DNA from: Streptomyces albofaciens JCM 4342
Lineage (GTDB): Bacteria > Actinomycetota > Actinomycetes > Streptomycetales > Streptomycetaceae
Assembly (NCBI RefSeq): GCF_008634025.1
Contig: NZ_PDCM01000001.1
Coordinates: 372,001-436,000 of the forward strand
Length of the DNA: 64,000 nucleotides
Reading direction: 5' to 3'
The notes beneath the pieces are model-generated. The model did not search any database, was not told where the DNA came from, and was given only the letters and a program-made list of their open reading frames with translations. Shown here piece by piece: positions 17,475 through 25,462 of this stretch. The number at the start of each line of letters is the position of its first letter. Position 1 is the stretch's first letter. Made by a program: the position numbers and the translations under genes.

Positions 17475-17496
17475 AAATCTACAGCCTTGTAGATTT
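17475..17496. promoter_or_regulatory. BlaI-type operator upstream of the TerB-like gene
   Basis: AAATCTACAG and TTGTAGATTT around a CC centre make a 22-bp palindrome with one mismatched pair. It is 65-86 bp upstream of the TerB-like start and has the same core as the other two sites. Confidence 0.75.
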
Positions 17497-17509
17497 CCGC
17501 GGGACACCG

Positions 17510-17612
17510 GATGCCGGACACCGGGCGCCGGGGCCGGGCGCCGGGATCGGGCGCCGGGGTCGGAGGCCGGGGCCGGGCGCCGGGACCGGGCGCCGGGACA
17601 CCGGGCCGCCAC
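17510..17612. repeat. GC-rich degenerate minisatellite (CGGGCGCCGGG-type units)
   Basis: Repeats of CGGGCGCCGGG with short variable joints fill about 100 bp upstream of the TerB-like operator. With the neighbouring terminator and operator they occupy the 322-bp gap 17,411-17,732, in which I see no gene. Confidence 0.75.
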
Positions 17613-17627
17613 GGCGGGCGCACACGT

Positions 17628-17661
17628 ACGGAGGGCCGGGGCGTCCGCCCCGGCCCTCCGT
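17628..17661. terminator. Terminator downstream of the alkaline phosphatase gene
   Basis: A 16-bp stem (ACGGAGGGCCGGGGCG with its complement) with a tiny TC loop; in practice the loop will be 4 or more bases. It lies about 70 bp beyond the phosphatase stop. Confidence 0.7.
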
Positions 17662-17732
17662 GTCCCCCGCTCCCCCGTTCCCCCGAAAGCCCCCCTCGGG
17701 TTCAGGTGGTGGTCAGGCTCGCCCCCGCCCCC

Positions 17733-19115
17733 TCACCGCAGCCGCAGCGCCGTCCGCAGGGTGGTGAACAGCTGCGTCTGGTCGGTGACGCCGAGCACGC
17801 GGTACGCCTGCGGGCCCTGCGCGGCGATCCGTACCTGCGTACCGGTGTGCTCCTGCGACTTGCCCGGCGTGTTGGTCGAGTAGTTGACCTTCAGCTTGCC
17901 GCCCTCGTCGGTGACGAGGGTCGAGGAGAGGCCGGGCGGGTTGGCGTCCAGCGGCACGATCTGGCTGGAGTGGCCATGGTCGGCGGTGGTGACGACGAGC
18001 GTGTCGGGGTGCTTGGCGGCGTAGTCCCGGGCCACCTTCACCGCGCGGTCGAACGCCGCGGTCTCGCCGATCTGCCCGCAGGGGTCGGCCGCGTGGTCCT
18101 GCTTGTCGATCGAGGCGCCCTCGACCTGGAGGAAGAAGCCCTTGTCCCGGCCGTGGCCGCGCTGCGACTTCTGCTTCTTCTCCAGCAGCTGGATGGCCTT
18201 GGCGGCCTGCTCGTCCAGGGCGGGCGTGCCCTTGGGCCGCTGCGGGTTGCCGGTGGTGCAGCGCTGCGGGTCGGTGCCGCCGACGGCGGCGGGCTTGCCG
18301 GTCCACTCCACGGGCACGTTGCCCGGCGCGAACAGCCCGAGCACCGGCTTGCCGCCCGCGACGCTCTTGACCCGCTGGAGGCCGTCCCGGTCCGTGACGA
18401 CCTGGTAGCCCAGCTTGCGCGCCTGCTCGGCCACCGTCAGGCCCTTGTACGGACCCTCGGTGATCTTCTGGTCGAAGCGCTGCTTGCCGCCGCCGAGGAG
18501 CACGTCCACCTTGTGGTTCACGCTCTGCTCGGCGATCGAGCCGGGGCCGCCCTTGCTGATCTTGTCGGTGGGGCACTTGGCCATGTCGGCCGGGCCCTGG
18601 CAGCTGCGGTCGGTGGCGTGCGAGGCGAGCACGGCCGGGGTGGCGTCGGTCAGCTCGGCGGTGGTGACGGAGCCGGTGGCGTAACCGTTCTTCTGCGCCA
18701 GCTCCAGGATCGTCGGCAGCGCCTTGTCGGTGTCCGGCGTCTTGGAGATGCGGCCGTTGACGGTCTTGTGCCCGGTGGCCCAGCCGCTGCCGCTGGCCGC
18801 GGAGTCCGTGACGTAGTCCGGCTTCCCGTTCTTGTCCACGGCGTAGGTCGTGTAGGCGCCGGTCAGCGGGAACTTGTCCATGTTCAGCCGCCCGGCGGCC
18901 CCCACGGTGTAGTCCCGGGCCAGGGTGATCTCGCTGTCCCCCATCCCGTCGCCGATCAGCAGGATGACGTTCTTCGCCGACCCGCCCCGGATCGCCCGCT
19001 CCGCCTGGTGCTCGGACCCGAAGGCGGCGGCCCCAGCGGGCACGGCCGCCGCGGCGGCGAGCGCCACGGCGGCACCGGTGATGACGCTGCGACGGGACAG
19101 GCGCAGTCTTCGCAT
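17733..19115 (-). CDS. Secreted alkaline phosphatase (PhoA superfamily, Tat-exported)
   Basis: I start at ATG 19115-19113, preceded by GAGGAG. The N terminus MRRLRLSRRSVITGAAVALA has the twin-arginine motif SRRSVI and a hydrophobic core, so export in folded form by Tat is expected. The 460-residue product has the metal/active-site blocks NVILLIGDGMGDSE, VTDSAASGSGWATG (nucleophile Ser in DSAAS), GFFLQVEGASIDKQDHA and VVTTADHGHSSQI. It hydrolyses phosphomonoesters outside the cell at the expense of zinc and magnesium. A PHO box lies upstream, in keeping with PhoR-PhoP control under phosphate starvation. Confidence 0.94.
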   Translation of the reverse strand: MRRLRLSRRSVITGAAVALAAAAAVPAGAAAFGSEHQAERAIRGGSAKNVILLIGDGMGDSEITLARDYTVGAAGRLNMDKFPLTGAYTTYAVDKNGKPDYVTDSAASGSGWATGHKTVNGRISKTPDTDKALPTILELAQKNGYATGSVTTAELTDATPAVLASHATDRSCQGPADMAKCPTDKISKGGPGSIAEQSVNHKVDVLLGGGKQRFDQKITEGPYKGLTVAEQARKLGYQVVTDRDGLQRVKSVAGGKPVLGLFAPGNVPVEWTGKPAAVGGTDPQRCTTGNPQRPKGTPALDEQAAKAIQLLEKKQKSQRGHGRDKGFFLQVEGASIDKQDHAADPCGQIGETAAFDRAVKVARDYAAKHPDTLVVTTADHGHSSQIVPLDANPPGLSSTLVTDEGGKLKVNYSTNTPGKSQEHTGTQVRIAAQGPQAYRVLGVTDQTQLFTTLRTALRLR

Positions 19116-19167
19116 GAGTACTCCTCTTCGCACGCCGGCCGTGTGCCGACGCGCTGAAGCCCACCAG

Positions 19168-19189
19168 CCCCCGGTGAACCCCGGGTGAC
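19168..19189 (-). promoter_or_regulatory. PHO box (PhoP direct repeats) upstream of the phosphatase
   Basis: On the minus strand two adjacent 11-mers read GTCACCCGGGG and TTCACCGGGGG, matching the Streptomyces direct-repeat unit G(T/G)TCACC. The box lies 53-74 bp upstream of the phosphatase ATG, at promoter distance. Confidence 0.75.
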
Positions 19190-19542
19190 GGGCATGCGGC
19201 GCCTTGGCCGCCCAGGGGTCAACGGGGGTGGTCGGTGGAGTGGGGCGGCGGCTCGGTGGGGCGGCTCGGTGGGGTGGCGGGAGGGCGTCGCGGAACGGTG
19301 GCGCGGATCGGCGTCGCCATCGGGAAGTCCGGCCCCGTTCCGCCGACCGTGTGGTGTTCATCCGAAGAACGGCGAATCGCGGGCGCGGGTCCTCGTGTTC
19401 CCGGGGCGTCTACACATCATGAGGAAAGTACGCAAATCGGTCATCGGGACAAGCGTCCGTGCGGCGCTGGAACACCGCCTCCCCGCGGTGCCGTCCGAGG
19501 GCCGGGGAATGACCGCAGGACCGAGCAGAGAAGAGAGGGATC
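19190..19542. other. Intergenic region without a convincing gene
   Basis: This stretch between the phosphatase promoter and the gene at 19543 is G-rich with GGGGCGGCTCGGTG-like short repeats at about 19,240-19,275. No ORF in it has both a ribosome site and protein-like composition. It should hold the promoter of the gene at 19543. Confidence 0.6.
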
Positions 19543-20049
19543 ATGGCCGCCACCAAGGTCACGAGACTCTGGGCCGCTTTCGTCACCGTCATCGTCAAGT
19601 TGCTCGCCGCGCTGGGCTTCCGTACGCCCGCCGCTGTCACCGCCACTGCCGCCACCGGCGGCACCGGTGCCGTTCCGGCTCCGGCCCCCGCCCGGACCGC
19701 CGTTGCCGGTGCCGGGGACGGATGGGCCGAGCCGCCGGCCGACGGTGATACGGATGGTCCGGCGGATGCGCCGGGTGGGGTGGACCCCCGGTACGACGTA
19801 CCGGCGTTCGCGCTGCCGCGTATGCGGTACGGGCGGATTCTGCCGCCGACGATGAAACAGCGCATCCGGGCCGAGGCGCACGGTGCGGCTCCCAGTTCCC
19901 GCAGTGTGCCGGTCCAGTTGTCCGACGCCCCGTACACGGGGCCGGTGGGCGCGCCGCCGGCCCGTCCGGTCAGCGCGCCGCCCGTCCGCGCGGTCACTGT
20001 GCCGCACGCCCGCCGGCCCGAGCGCGAGCGGCTGCTCTGCCCGGCCTGA
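19543..20049 (+). CDS. Small Pro/Ala-rich protein with N-terminal hydrophobic helix
   Basis: The 168-residue product opens MAATKVTRLWAAFVTVIVKL, an amphipathic or membrane helix of about 20 residues, then a disordered Pro/Ala/Gly segment. A more conserved-looking part follows (VPAFALPRMRYGRILPPTMK) and a basic C terminus. It resembles a Streptomyces-specific family (I believe DUF6344) but the assignment is tentative. GAGAGGG precedes the ATG. It may be membrane-associated. Confidence 0.65.
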   Translation: MAATKVTRLWAAFVTVIVKLLAALGFRTPAAVTATAATGGTGAVPAPAPARTAVAGAGDGWAEPPADGDTDGPADAPGGVDPRYDVPAFALPRMRYGRILPPTMKQRIRAEAHGAAPSSRSVPVQLSDAPYTGPVGAPPARPVSAPPVRAVTVPHARRPERERLLCPA

Positions 20050-20088
20050 GGGCGGCTCGGCGGGTCCGCGCCCACGTGGTGCTCACGC

Positions 20089-21996
20089 CTATGGCCTGGT
20101 CGCGGCCTCCTGGGTGAGGTCGAAGTCGAGGCGGCGTTCCCGGTCGCCGGGGGCGAGCGTGATCCGGTCGGCGTGCGGCGGGTAGCCGGCGGCCGTCAGG
20201 GTGTAGGTGCCGGCCGTGAGACCGGTGACGGTGAAGGAGCCGTCCGGGCCGGTCACGGTGCGGGCGGCGGGTGAGCCGTCCGGTTCCTGGAGAGTGACGA
20301 CGGCGTCCGGCAGCGGGCGTCCGTGCGGGTCCCGTACGGTGCCGCGGAGAGCGGCCGGCGGGGAAGTCGGCGTGGTGGCGTCGACGGTGCCCGTATCGGA
20401 CGCGAGGACCTCGGGGGTGTGGTCCCCGGGAGACTGTGCGTGGGTGTCCGCGTGCTGAGCGACCCGTTCGAACGCCCCGGTCTCCGCCTCGCTGCGGGCC
20501 AGCAGCCGCGGTGTGCCCGGCTTGGGCCGGGACGGGAGGAACGCCGCCAGGACGAGGCCGATGGCGACGGCGCCGGTCGCGATGGCGAACGAGACGCGGA
20601 AGCCGGCCATGGTCGGGACCGTCACCGCGCCCGCGGGCGCGGACAGATGGGCCAGCACCATGCCGATGACCGCGCTCGACACCGAGGTGCCGATCGAGCG
20701 CATCAGGGTGTTCAGGCCGTTGGCGGCGCTGGTCTCGGACGGGTCGACGGCGCCGACGATCAGGGCGGGCAGCGAGGAGTAGGCCAGTCCGATGCCCGCG
20801 CCGACCACGATCGAGACGATCACGGTCTGCCAGGCGGCGCTCATCAGGCCCATGCCCGCGCCGTATCCGACGGCGATGACGAGCATGCCGAGCATGAGGG
20901 TGGTCTTGGGGCCCCGGCGGGCCGAGATCCGCGCGTACACGGGGGCGGTGAGCATCATCGTCAGGCCGAGCGGGGCCACGCACAGGCCCGCGACGACCAT
21001 GCTCTGGCCCAGCCCGTAGCCGGTTGACCTCGGGAGCTGGAGGAGCTGCGGCAGGACGAGGGAGATCGCGTAGAAGGCGACGCCGACCATGATGGACGCG
21101 AGGTTGGTGAGCAGCACCTCGCGGCGCGCGGTGGTGCGCAGGTCCACCAGCGGGGCGGCGACGCGCAGTTCGTAGACGCCCCACAGGAGCAGCAGGGCGA
21201 CCGCGCCGCCGAACAGGCCGAGGGTGGTGGGCGAACCCCAGCCCCAGTCGCTGCCCTTGGTGATCGGCAGCAGCAGGCAGACCAGCCCGCCGGTCAGCCC
21301 GACGGCGCCGAGCACGTCGAAGCGGCCGGTGGCCCGTACGGACGACTCGGGGACGCAGACGACGCTGAGCAGCATGGCCAGCACGCCCAGGCCCGCGGCG
21401 CCGAAGAACAGCGCGTGCCAGTCGGTCTGCTGGGCGACCAGGGAGGCGGCGGGCAGCGCGAGGCCGCCGCCGACGCCTATGGAGGAGCTCATCAGCGCCA
21501 TGGCGGAGCCGAGGCGTTCGCGCGGCAGCTGGTCGCGCATGATGCCGATGCCGAGCGGGATGGCGCCCATGGCGAAGCCCTGGAGCGCCCTGCCTACCAG
21601 CATCGTGGTCATGTCAACCGTGAAGCCGCAGATCAGCGAGCCGACGACCATGAAGGCGAGGCTGGCCAGCAGCATCCGCCGCTTGCCGTAGAGGTCGCCG
21701 AGGCGGCCCATGATGGGGGTGGCCACGGCGCCGGTGAGCAGGGTGGCCGTCATGACCCAGGTGGCGTTGCTGGGGGCGGTGGCCAGCAGGGTCGGCAGGT
21801 CCTTGATGACGGGGACCAGCATCGTCTGCATGACGGCGACGACGATGCCGGCGAAGGCGAGGACGGGGACGACGGCGCCGGGCCCGCTCCGCCGGTCCCC
21901 TTGCGGCGGGTCGAGGGGTGGCACGGTGGGCGCGGGCAGGGAATGCGCGGCGGTGGGCGCCGGTTCCCCGGCGCGCTGGTCCGTCGTCTGTGGCAT
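20089..21996 (-). CDS. DHA2-type MFS drug exporter with C-terminal carboxypeptidase-regulatory-like domain
   Basis: I start at ATG 21996-21994, with GGAGG upstream. The 635-residue product has about 14 membrane segments over residues 45-510 and the DHA2/EmrB-QacA blocks TWVMTATLLTGAVATPIMGRLGDLYGKRR (in parts) and GFAMGAIPLGIGIMRD. After a charged linker comes a domain of about 80 residues with LRGTVRDPHGRPLPDAVVTL and GPDGSFTVTGLTAGTYTLTA, the prealbumin-like fold of carboxypeptidase-regulatory or SdrB-type domains. The transporter should export toxic organic compounds with protons. The added domain would face the cytoplasm or outside depending on helix count. Such a fusion is unusual for MFS proteins. 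Confidence 0.88.
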   Translation of the reverse strand: MPQTTDQRAGEPAPTAAHSLPAPTVPPLDPPQGDRRSGPGAVVPVLAFAGIVVAVMQTMLVPVIKDLPTLLATAPSNATWVMTATLLTGAVATPIMGRLGDLYGKRRMLLASLAFMVVGSLICGFTVDMTTMLVGRALQGFAMGAIPLGIGIMRDQLPRERLGSAMALMSSSIGVGGGLALPAASLVAQQTDWHALFFGAAGLGVLAMLLSVVCVPESSVRATGRFDVLGAVGLTGGLVCLLLPITKGSDWGWGSPTTLGLFGGAVALLLLWGVYELRVAAPLVDLRTTARREVLLTNLASIMVGVAFYAISLVLPQLLQLPRSTGYGLGQSMVVAGLCVAPLGLTMMLTAPVYARISARRGPKTTLMLGMLVIAVGYGAGMGLMSAAWQTVIVSIVVGAGIGLAYSSLPALIVGAVDPSETSAANGLNTLMRSIGTSVSSAVIGMVLAHLSAPAGAVTVPTMAGFRVSFAIATGAVAIGLVLAAFLPSRPKPGTPRLLARSEAETGAFERVAQHADTHAQSPGDHTPEVLASDTGTVDATTPTSPPAALRGTVRDPHGRPLPDAVVTLQEPDGSPAARTVTGPDGSFTVTGLTAGTYTLTAAGYPPHADRITLAPGDRERRLDFDLTQEAATRP

Positions 21997-22298
21997 ACGT
22001 ACGGCCTCCGGTCGGTGCAAATGGATGCCCCTTGAACGCTTTTGGCGGCGTGGACATTCCAACGGGCTCCGTAGCGGCGGAATTCGGCCCGGTGGGCGTG
22101 GCGTTCCTATCGGTTATGACGTCTACCGTCCGGCCATGAAGGGGCGGTTGGCGCCGGGTTGCGGCCTGACGGGAAGCGGAAGGGCCGTACGTGCCCGCCC
22201 GCGAAGCCCATCCCCGGAACGGCCGGATCCGTACGGCGGCCGGGCCGTGCGTGCGCGGCAGCGGCGGCCCGGCCGGCCGCGTCGGTGGGGCCGCCGGG

Positions 22299-22910
22299 TC
22301 AGGCGCCCGGCTTGCGGGTCATGGCCCAGGTGCGCGGGCCGCCGCCGGGCAGTACGTAGTCGGCCGTCACCGCGAAGCCCAGGCGCTCGTAGAAGCGCAC
22401 GTTGCGCTCGTCGGAGGTCTCCAGGAAGGCGGGCACGCCCGCCGCGTCGGCGGCCTCCAGACCGGGCCGGATCACCGCGCCGCCCAGGCCCCGGCCCTGC
22501 CGGTCCGGGTCCACGCCGACCGACCCGAGGAACCAGACGGGTCCGGTGGGCCGGTGCGGGCCCATCGTGGCCTCGGCCTGCGCGGAGACCTCGGCCCGGT
22601 CCCCGGCGAGCTCCGCGAACAGCGGGCCCAGTTCGGCGAATACCGCGCCCGCGTCGGCGGTTTCGGGCGTGGTCCACACGGCCACCGCGTCACCGTCGTC
22701 GGCCACCCAGACCCGGCCGTGCTCCAGCCCTATACGGGTGACGAACAGCTCGTTGAAGCGGTGCAGCCGGCCGAGGTGATCGTCGGCGGCGATGGTGTGG
22801 CGGGTGAAGGCGTAGTCGGCGAAGGCGCGTTGGAGGGTGCGCAGGGCACGGGGAAGGTCGTCGCGGGTGGCGGGGCGGACTACGGGGGTGTGCATGGTCA
22901 TGGAGGACAC
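22299..22910 (-). CDS. GNAT-family N-acetyltransferase
   Basis: The 203-residue product has a GNAT fold: VVRPATRDDLPRALRTLQRA at the N terminus and the acetyl-CoA loop GVDPDRQGRGLGGAVI (R/Q-x-x-G-x-G/A) at about 130-145, followed by ETSDERNVRFYERLGF. The acceptor substrate cannot be told. The start may be GTG 22910 or the internal ATGs at 22901 and 22895; none has a strong ribosome site. It stands alone between the exporter and a sensor kinase. Confidence 0.9.
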   Translation of the reverse strand: MSSMTMHTPVVRPATRDDLPRALRTLQRAFADYAFTRHTIAADDHLGRLHRFNELFVTRIGLEHGRVWVADDGDAVAVWTTPETADAGAVFAELGPLFAELAGDRAEVSAQAEATMGPHRPTGPVWFLGSVGVDPDRQGRGLGGAVIRPGLEAADAAGVPAFLETSDERNVRFYERLGFAVTADYVLPGGGPRTWAMTRKPGA

Positions 22911-23006
22911 CGGTTCAGGTCGGTTCGGACGGATGTCTTTCGGATGTCTTTCGGATGTCCAGGTCGGCGTCGGACCTGGCCCCCGGCCTGGGGGAAGCGG
23001 AGGGAT

Positions 23007-24389
23007 TCAGGGCGTGACCGTCAGCGCGCAGGGGATCTGGAGGCTGACGGTGGTGGGGCCGCCGACCGGGCTGCTGATGCCGAGGGTTCCGTCGAAGGCG
23101 GCCAGCCGCCGCTGCACCCCCTGGAGGCCGCTGCCGGACTCCGGGCCCGCGCCGCCGTGGCCGTCGTCGGTCACGCTCACCGCCAGCGCGTTGGCCCGGT
23201 ACTGGATGTCGATGAGGACGCGGCGCGCACCGGAGTGCTTGGTCGCGTTGGCCAGCAGCTCGCACACCGCGAAGTAGGCGGCGGACTCCACGGCCGGCTC
23301 AGGGCGGTCCGGAACGCCGGCGGTGACCTGCACCTGGAGGCGGCTCTCCAGCGCGAGCGAGCGGACGGCGTCCACCAGGCCGCGGTCGGCGAGCACCGGC
23401 GGGTGGATGCCGCGTACCAGGTCGCGCAGTTCCTCCAGGGCGCGCATGGAGGCGTCGCGGGTCTCGGCGAGCAGGGTGCGGACGGCTTCGGGGTTCTCGT
23501 CCAGGAGTGATTCGGCGGCGCTCAGCTTCATGCCCATGGCGAGCAGCCGGGCCTGCGCGCCGTCGTGCAGGTCGCGCTCGATGCGGCGGATCTCGGCGGC
23601 GGAGGAGTCGACGACATCGGTACGGGTGCGGGCCAGGTGCTCCACGCGCCGCCCCATCCGGGCCTTGGCGGTGGGCGCCAGCAGGGAGCGGGTGATCCGG
23701 GCGTGCAGGCGCAGCACGTACGGGGCGACCAGCAGGCCGACCGGGATCTCCAGCAGGCCGAGGCCGCCGGCGATCCAGGCGGACTCCTGACCGCGTACCG
23801 GCACGAACAAGTACCAGGTGCCGTCCCAGGACTGGACGACCGGCTCCCAGATGAAGGGGAGCAGCATGCCGAACAGGCCGTGGACGAGCGAGGCGAACGG
23901 GAGGATCGCGAGCAGGCCGGTGACCGTGACGGCGCACTGGGCCCACAGCATGTCGCGCCAGGTCGCGCTGTCGGTGAAGACCGCCACGCACTTGCGCCAG
24001 GCGCCCTTCCAGCCGCCCTCGGCGCGCGGCGCGGGGCCGTACGGCTCGGCGATCCGTACGCCGGTGTTCCCGGTCAGCCGCCGCTGGGTGTTGGCCGACC
24101 AACGTAGCGCCGTGACCAGGCCCGGGACGAGGAAGAGGCCGAAGCCGAGGAGCGTCAGCGACGTCCCGACGATCGCGAACCACGCGAGGAGGACGGCCGC
24201 CAGTCCGAGGAAGAACATGGTCAGCCCGCGGCCCATGGCCAGCCATCCGGCGGTCAACCAGTTGCGTCCCTGGCGCGCCGGCTGGTCGTCGGTGCGTGAA
24301 CCATCGGTCATCTCGTTCGTCTCCGTGTCCGTGTCCGTGTCCGTGTCCGTGCTCGGTGCAGGGCGGTCCCCGGCGTCGCGCGTATCCAT
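23007..24389 (-). CDS. NarL-type sensor histidine kinase
   Basis: The 460-residue product has a Thr/Asp repeat near the N terminus (TDTDTDTD, from a GTGTCC hexamer tract), four or so membrane segments between about 45 and 225, a HisKA_3 domain with phospho-acceptor His275 in ERDLHDGAQARL, and a HATPase domain (ELLANATKHSGA, SVTDDGHGG, GSGLQGVQRRL). ATG at 24311 (MTDGSRTDD) is an alternative start with GGAG upstream and would drop the repeat. It lies 165 bp downstream of its likely partner regulator on the same strand. The signal is unknown. Confidence 0.93.
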   Translation of the reverse strand: MDTRDAGDRPAPSTDTDTDTDTETNEMTDGSRTDDQPARQGRNWLTAGWLAMGRGLTMFFLGLAAVLLAWFAIVGTSLTLLGFGLFLVPGLVTALRWSANTQRRLTGNTGVRIAEPYGPAPRAEGGWKGAWRKCVAVFTDSATWRDMLWAQCAVTVTGLLAILPFASLVHGLFGMLLPFIWEPVVQSWDGTWYLFVPVRGQESAWIAGGLGLLEIPVGLLVAPYVLRLHARITRSLLAPTAKARMGRRVEHLARTRTDVVDSSAAEIRRIERDLHDGAQARLLAMGMKLSAAESLLDENPEAVRTLLAETRDASMRALEELRDLVRGIHPPVLADRGLVDAVRSLALESRLQVQVTAGVPDRPEPAVESAAYFAVCELLANATKHSGARRVLIDIQYRANALAVSVTDDGHGGAGPESGSGLQGVQRRLAAFDGTLGISSPVGGPTTVSLQIPCALTVTP

Positions 24390-24554
24390 GATCCGGCGCG
24401 CGGCCGCGGTGGTCAGTGGTGTTAGGCCTACTTCTGGGCCCGGGCCACGGGCGTGCCGCGCCCGCGGGATCCGGGGGCGGACCGTACGCCTTCAGGAGCC
24501 GGGGCGCAGTCCGCACGCTCGCAGGAGCCGGGGCGCGGCCCCTGCGTCCGGAGG

Positions 24555-25211
24555 TCAGGCCGTGGCGACGTTCAAGTACGTCAGAACGGCCTGCACGCGC
24601 CGGTTGTCGTCCCTGGACGGCAGCAGCTGGAGCTTGCTGAAGATGCTGTTGATGTGCTTCCCGATGGCCTTGTCGGTGACGAACAGCGACTCGGCGATGC
24701 CGGCGTTCGACCTGCCCTCCGCCATCAGGCCCAGCACCTCCAGCTCGCGCTGGGTCAGGCTGTCCAGGGGCTCCTGACGCGCCCTGTTGTGCAGCAGCTT
24801 CTCGATGACCTTGGGGTCCATGGCCGTGCCGCCGTCCGCGACGCGGCGCACCGCCTCGATGAACTGGCCGCTGTTGAGCACCCGGTCCTTGAGGAGGTAG
24901 CCGACCGATCCGGCGCCGTCGGCGAGCAGTTCGCGGGCGTAGAGCTGTTCCACGTACTGGGAGAGGACGAGGACGGGCAGACCGGGGACCCGGCGGCGCG
25001 CCTCCAGCGCGACCTGAATGCCCTCGTCGGTGAAGGTGGGAGGTAACCGCACATCCACGATGGCCACGTCGGGGCGCTCGTCGACGAGCGCGCGCAGCAG
25101 CTCCGGCGCGTTGTCCACGGACGCGACGATGGTGCAGCCATGGGCTTCCAGAAGGCGTTCCATGCCTTCCCTCAGGAGGAAGAGGTCCTCTCCGAGGACG
25201 ACGCGCATCAT
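24555..25211 (-). CDS. NarL/FixJ-family response regulator
   Basis: I start at the double ATG at 25211/25208, with GGGGAGG upstream. The 218-residue product has a receiver domain with phospho-acceptor Asp53 (VAIVDVRLPP), acidic pocket GED at 7-9, and a C-terminal LuxR-type helix-turn-helix (LTQRELEVLGLMAEGRSNAG, then VTDKAIGKHINSIFSKLQ). It is encoded just upstream of the sensor kinase, and the two form a two-component system. A short direct repeat CAGGAGCCGGGGCGC occurs twice in the gap between them. Confidence 0.94.
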   Translation of the reverse strand: MMRVVLGEDLFLLREGMERLLEAHGCTIVASVDNAPELLRALVDERPDVAIVDVRLPPTFTDEGIQVALEARRRVPGLPVLVLSQYVEQLYARELLADGAGSVGYLLKDRVLNSGQFIEAVRRVADGGTAMDPKVIEKLLHNRARQEPLDSLTQRELEVLGLMAEGRSNAGIAESLFVTDKAIGKHINSIFSKLQLLPSRDDNRRVQAVLTYLNVATA

Positions 25212-25462
25212 GGCCTCCCCGCGGCAGCCGCTCCGTGACGCCGCCCGCCGCACACAGCGCCCCTTGGATCGGACTGTACCTCTCCCCCTGCCGGGCCGGT
25301 GGCGGCTGATCGACGGCCCCGGCCGCCGGGCGGCGGGCCCGAGCGGTGATCGCTGCGGACGTCGATCCCGGGTCACCGGTGGAGTTTCCCGGGGCGGCGA
25401 GGCCGGCGCCGACGGCGACAAGCGGACCTTCGGCGAGGAGTGAAAAACCGCCGCGTCCGGCG

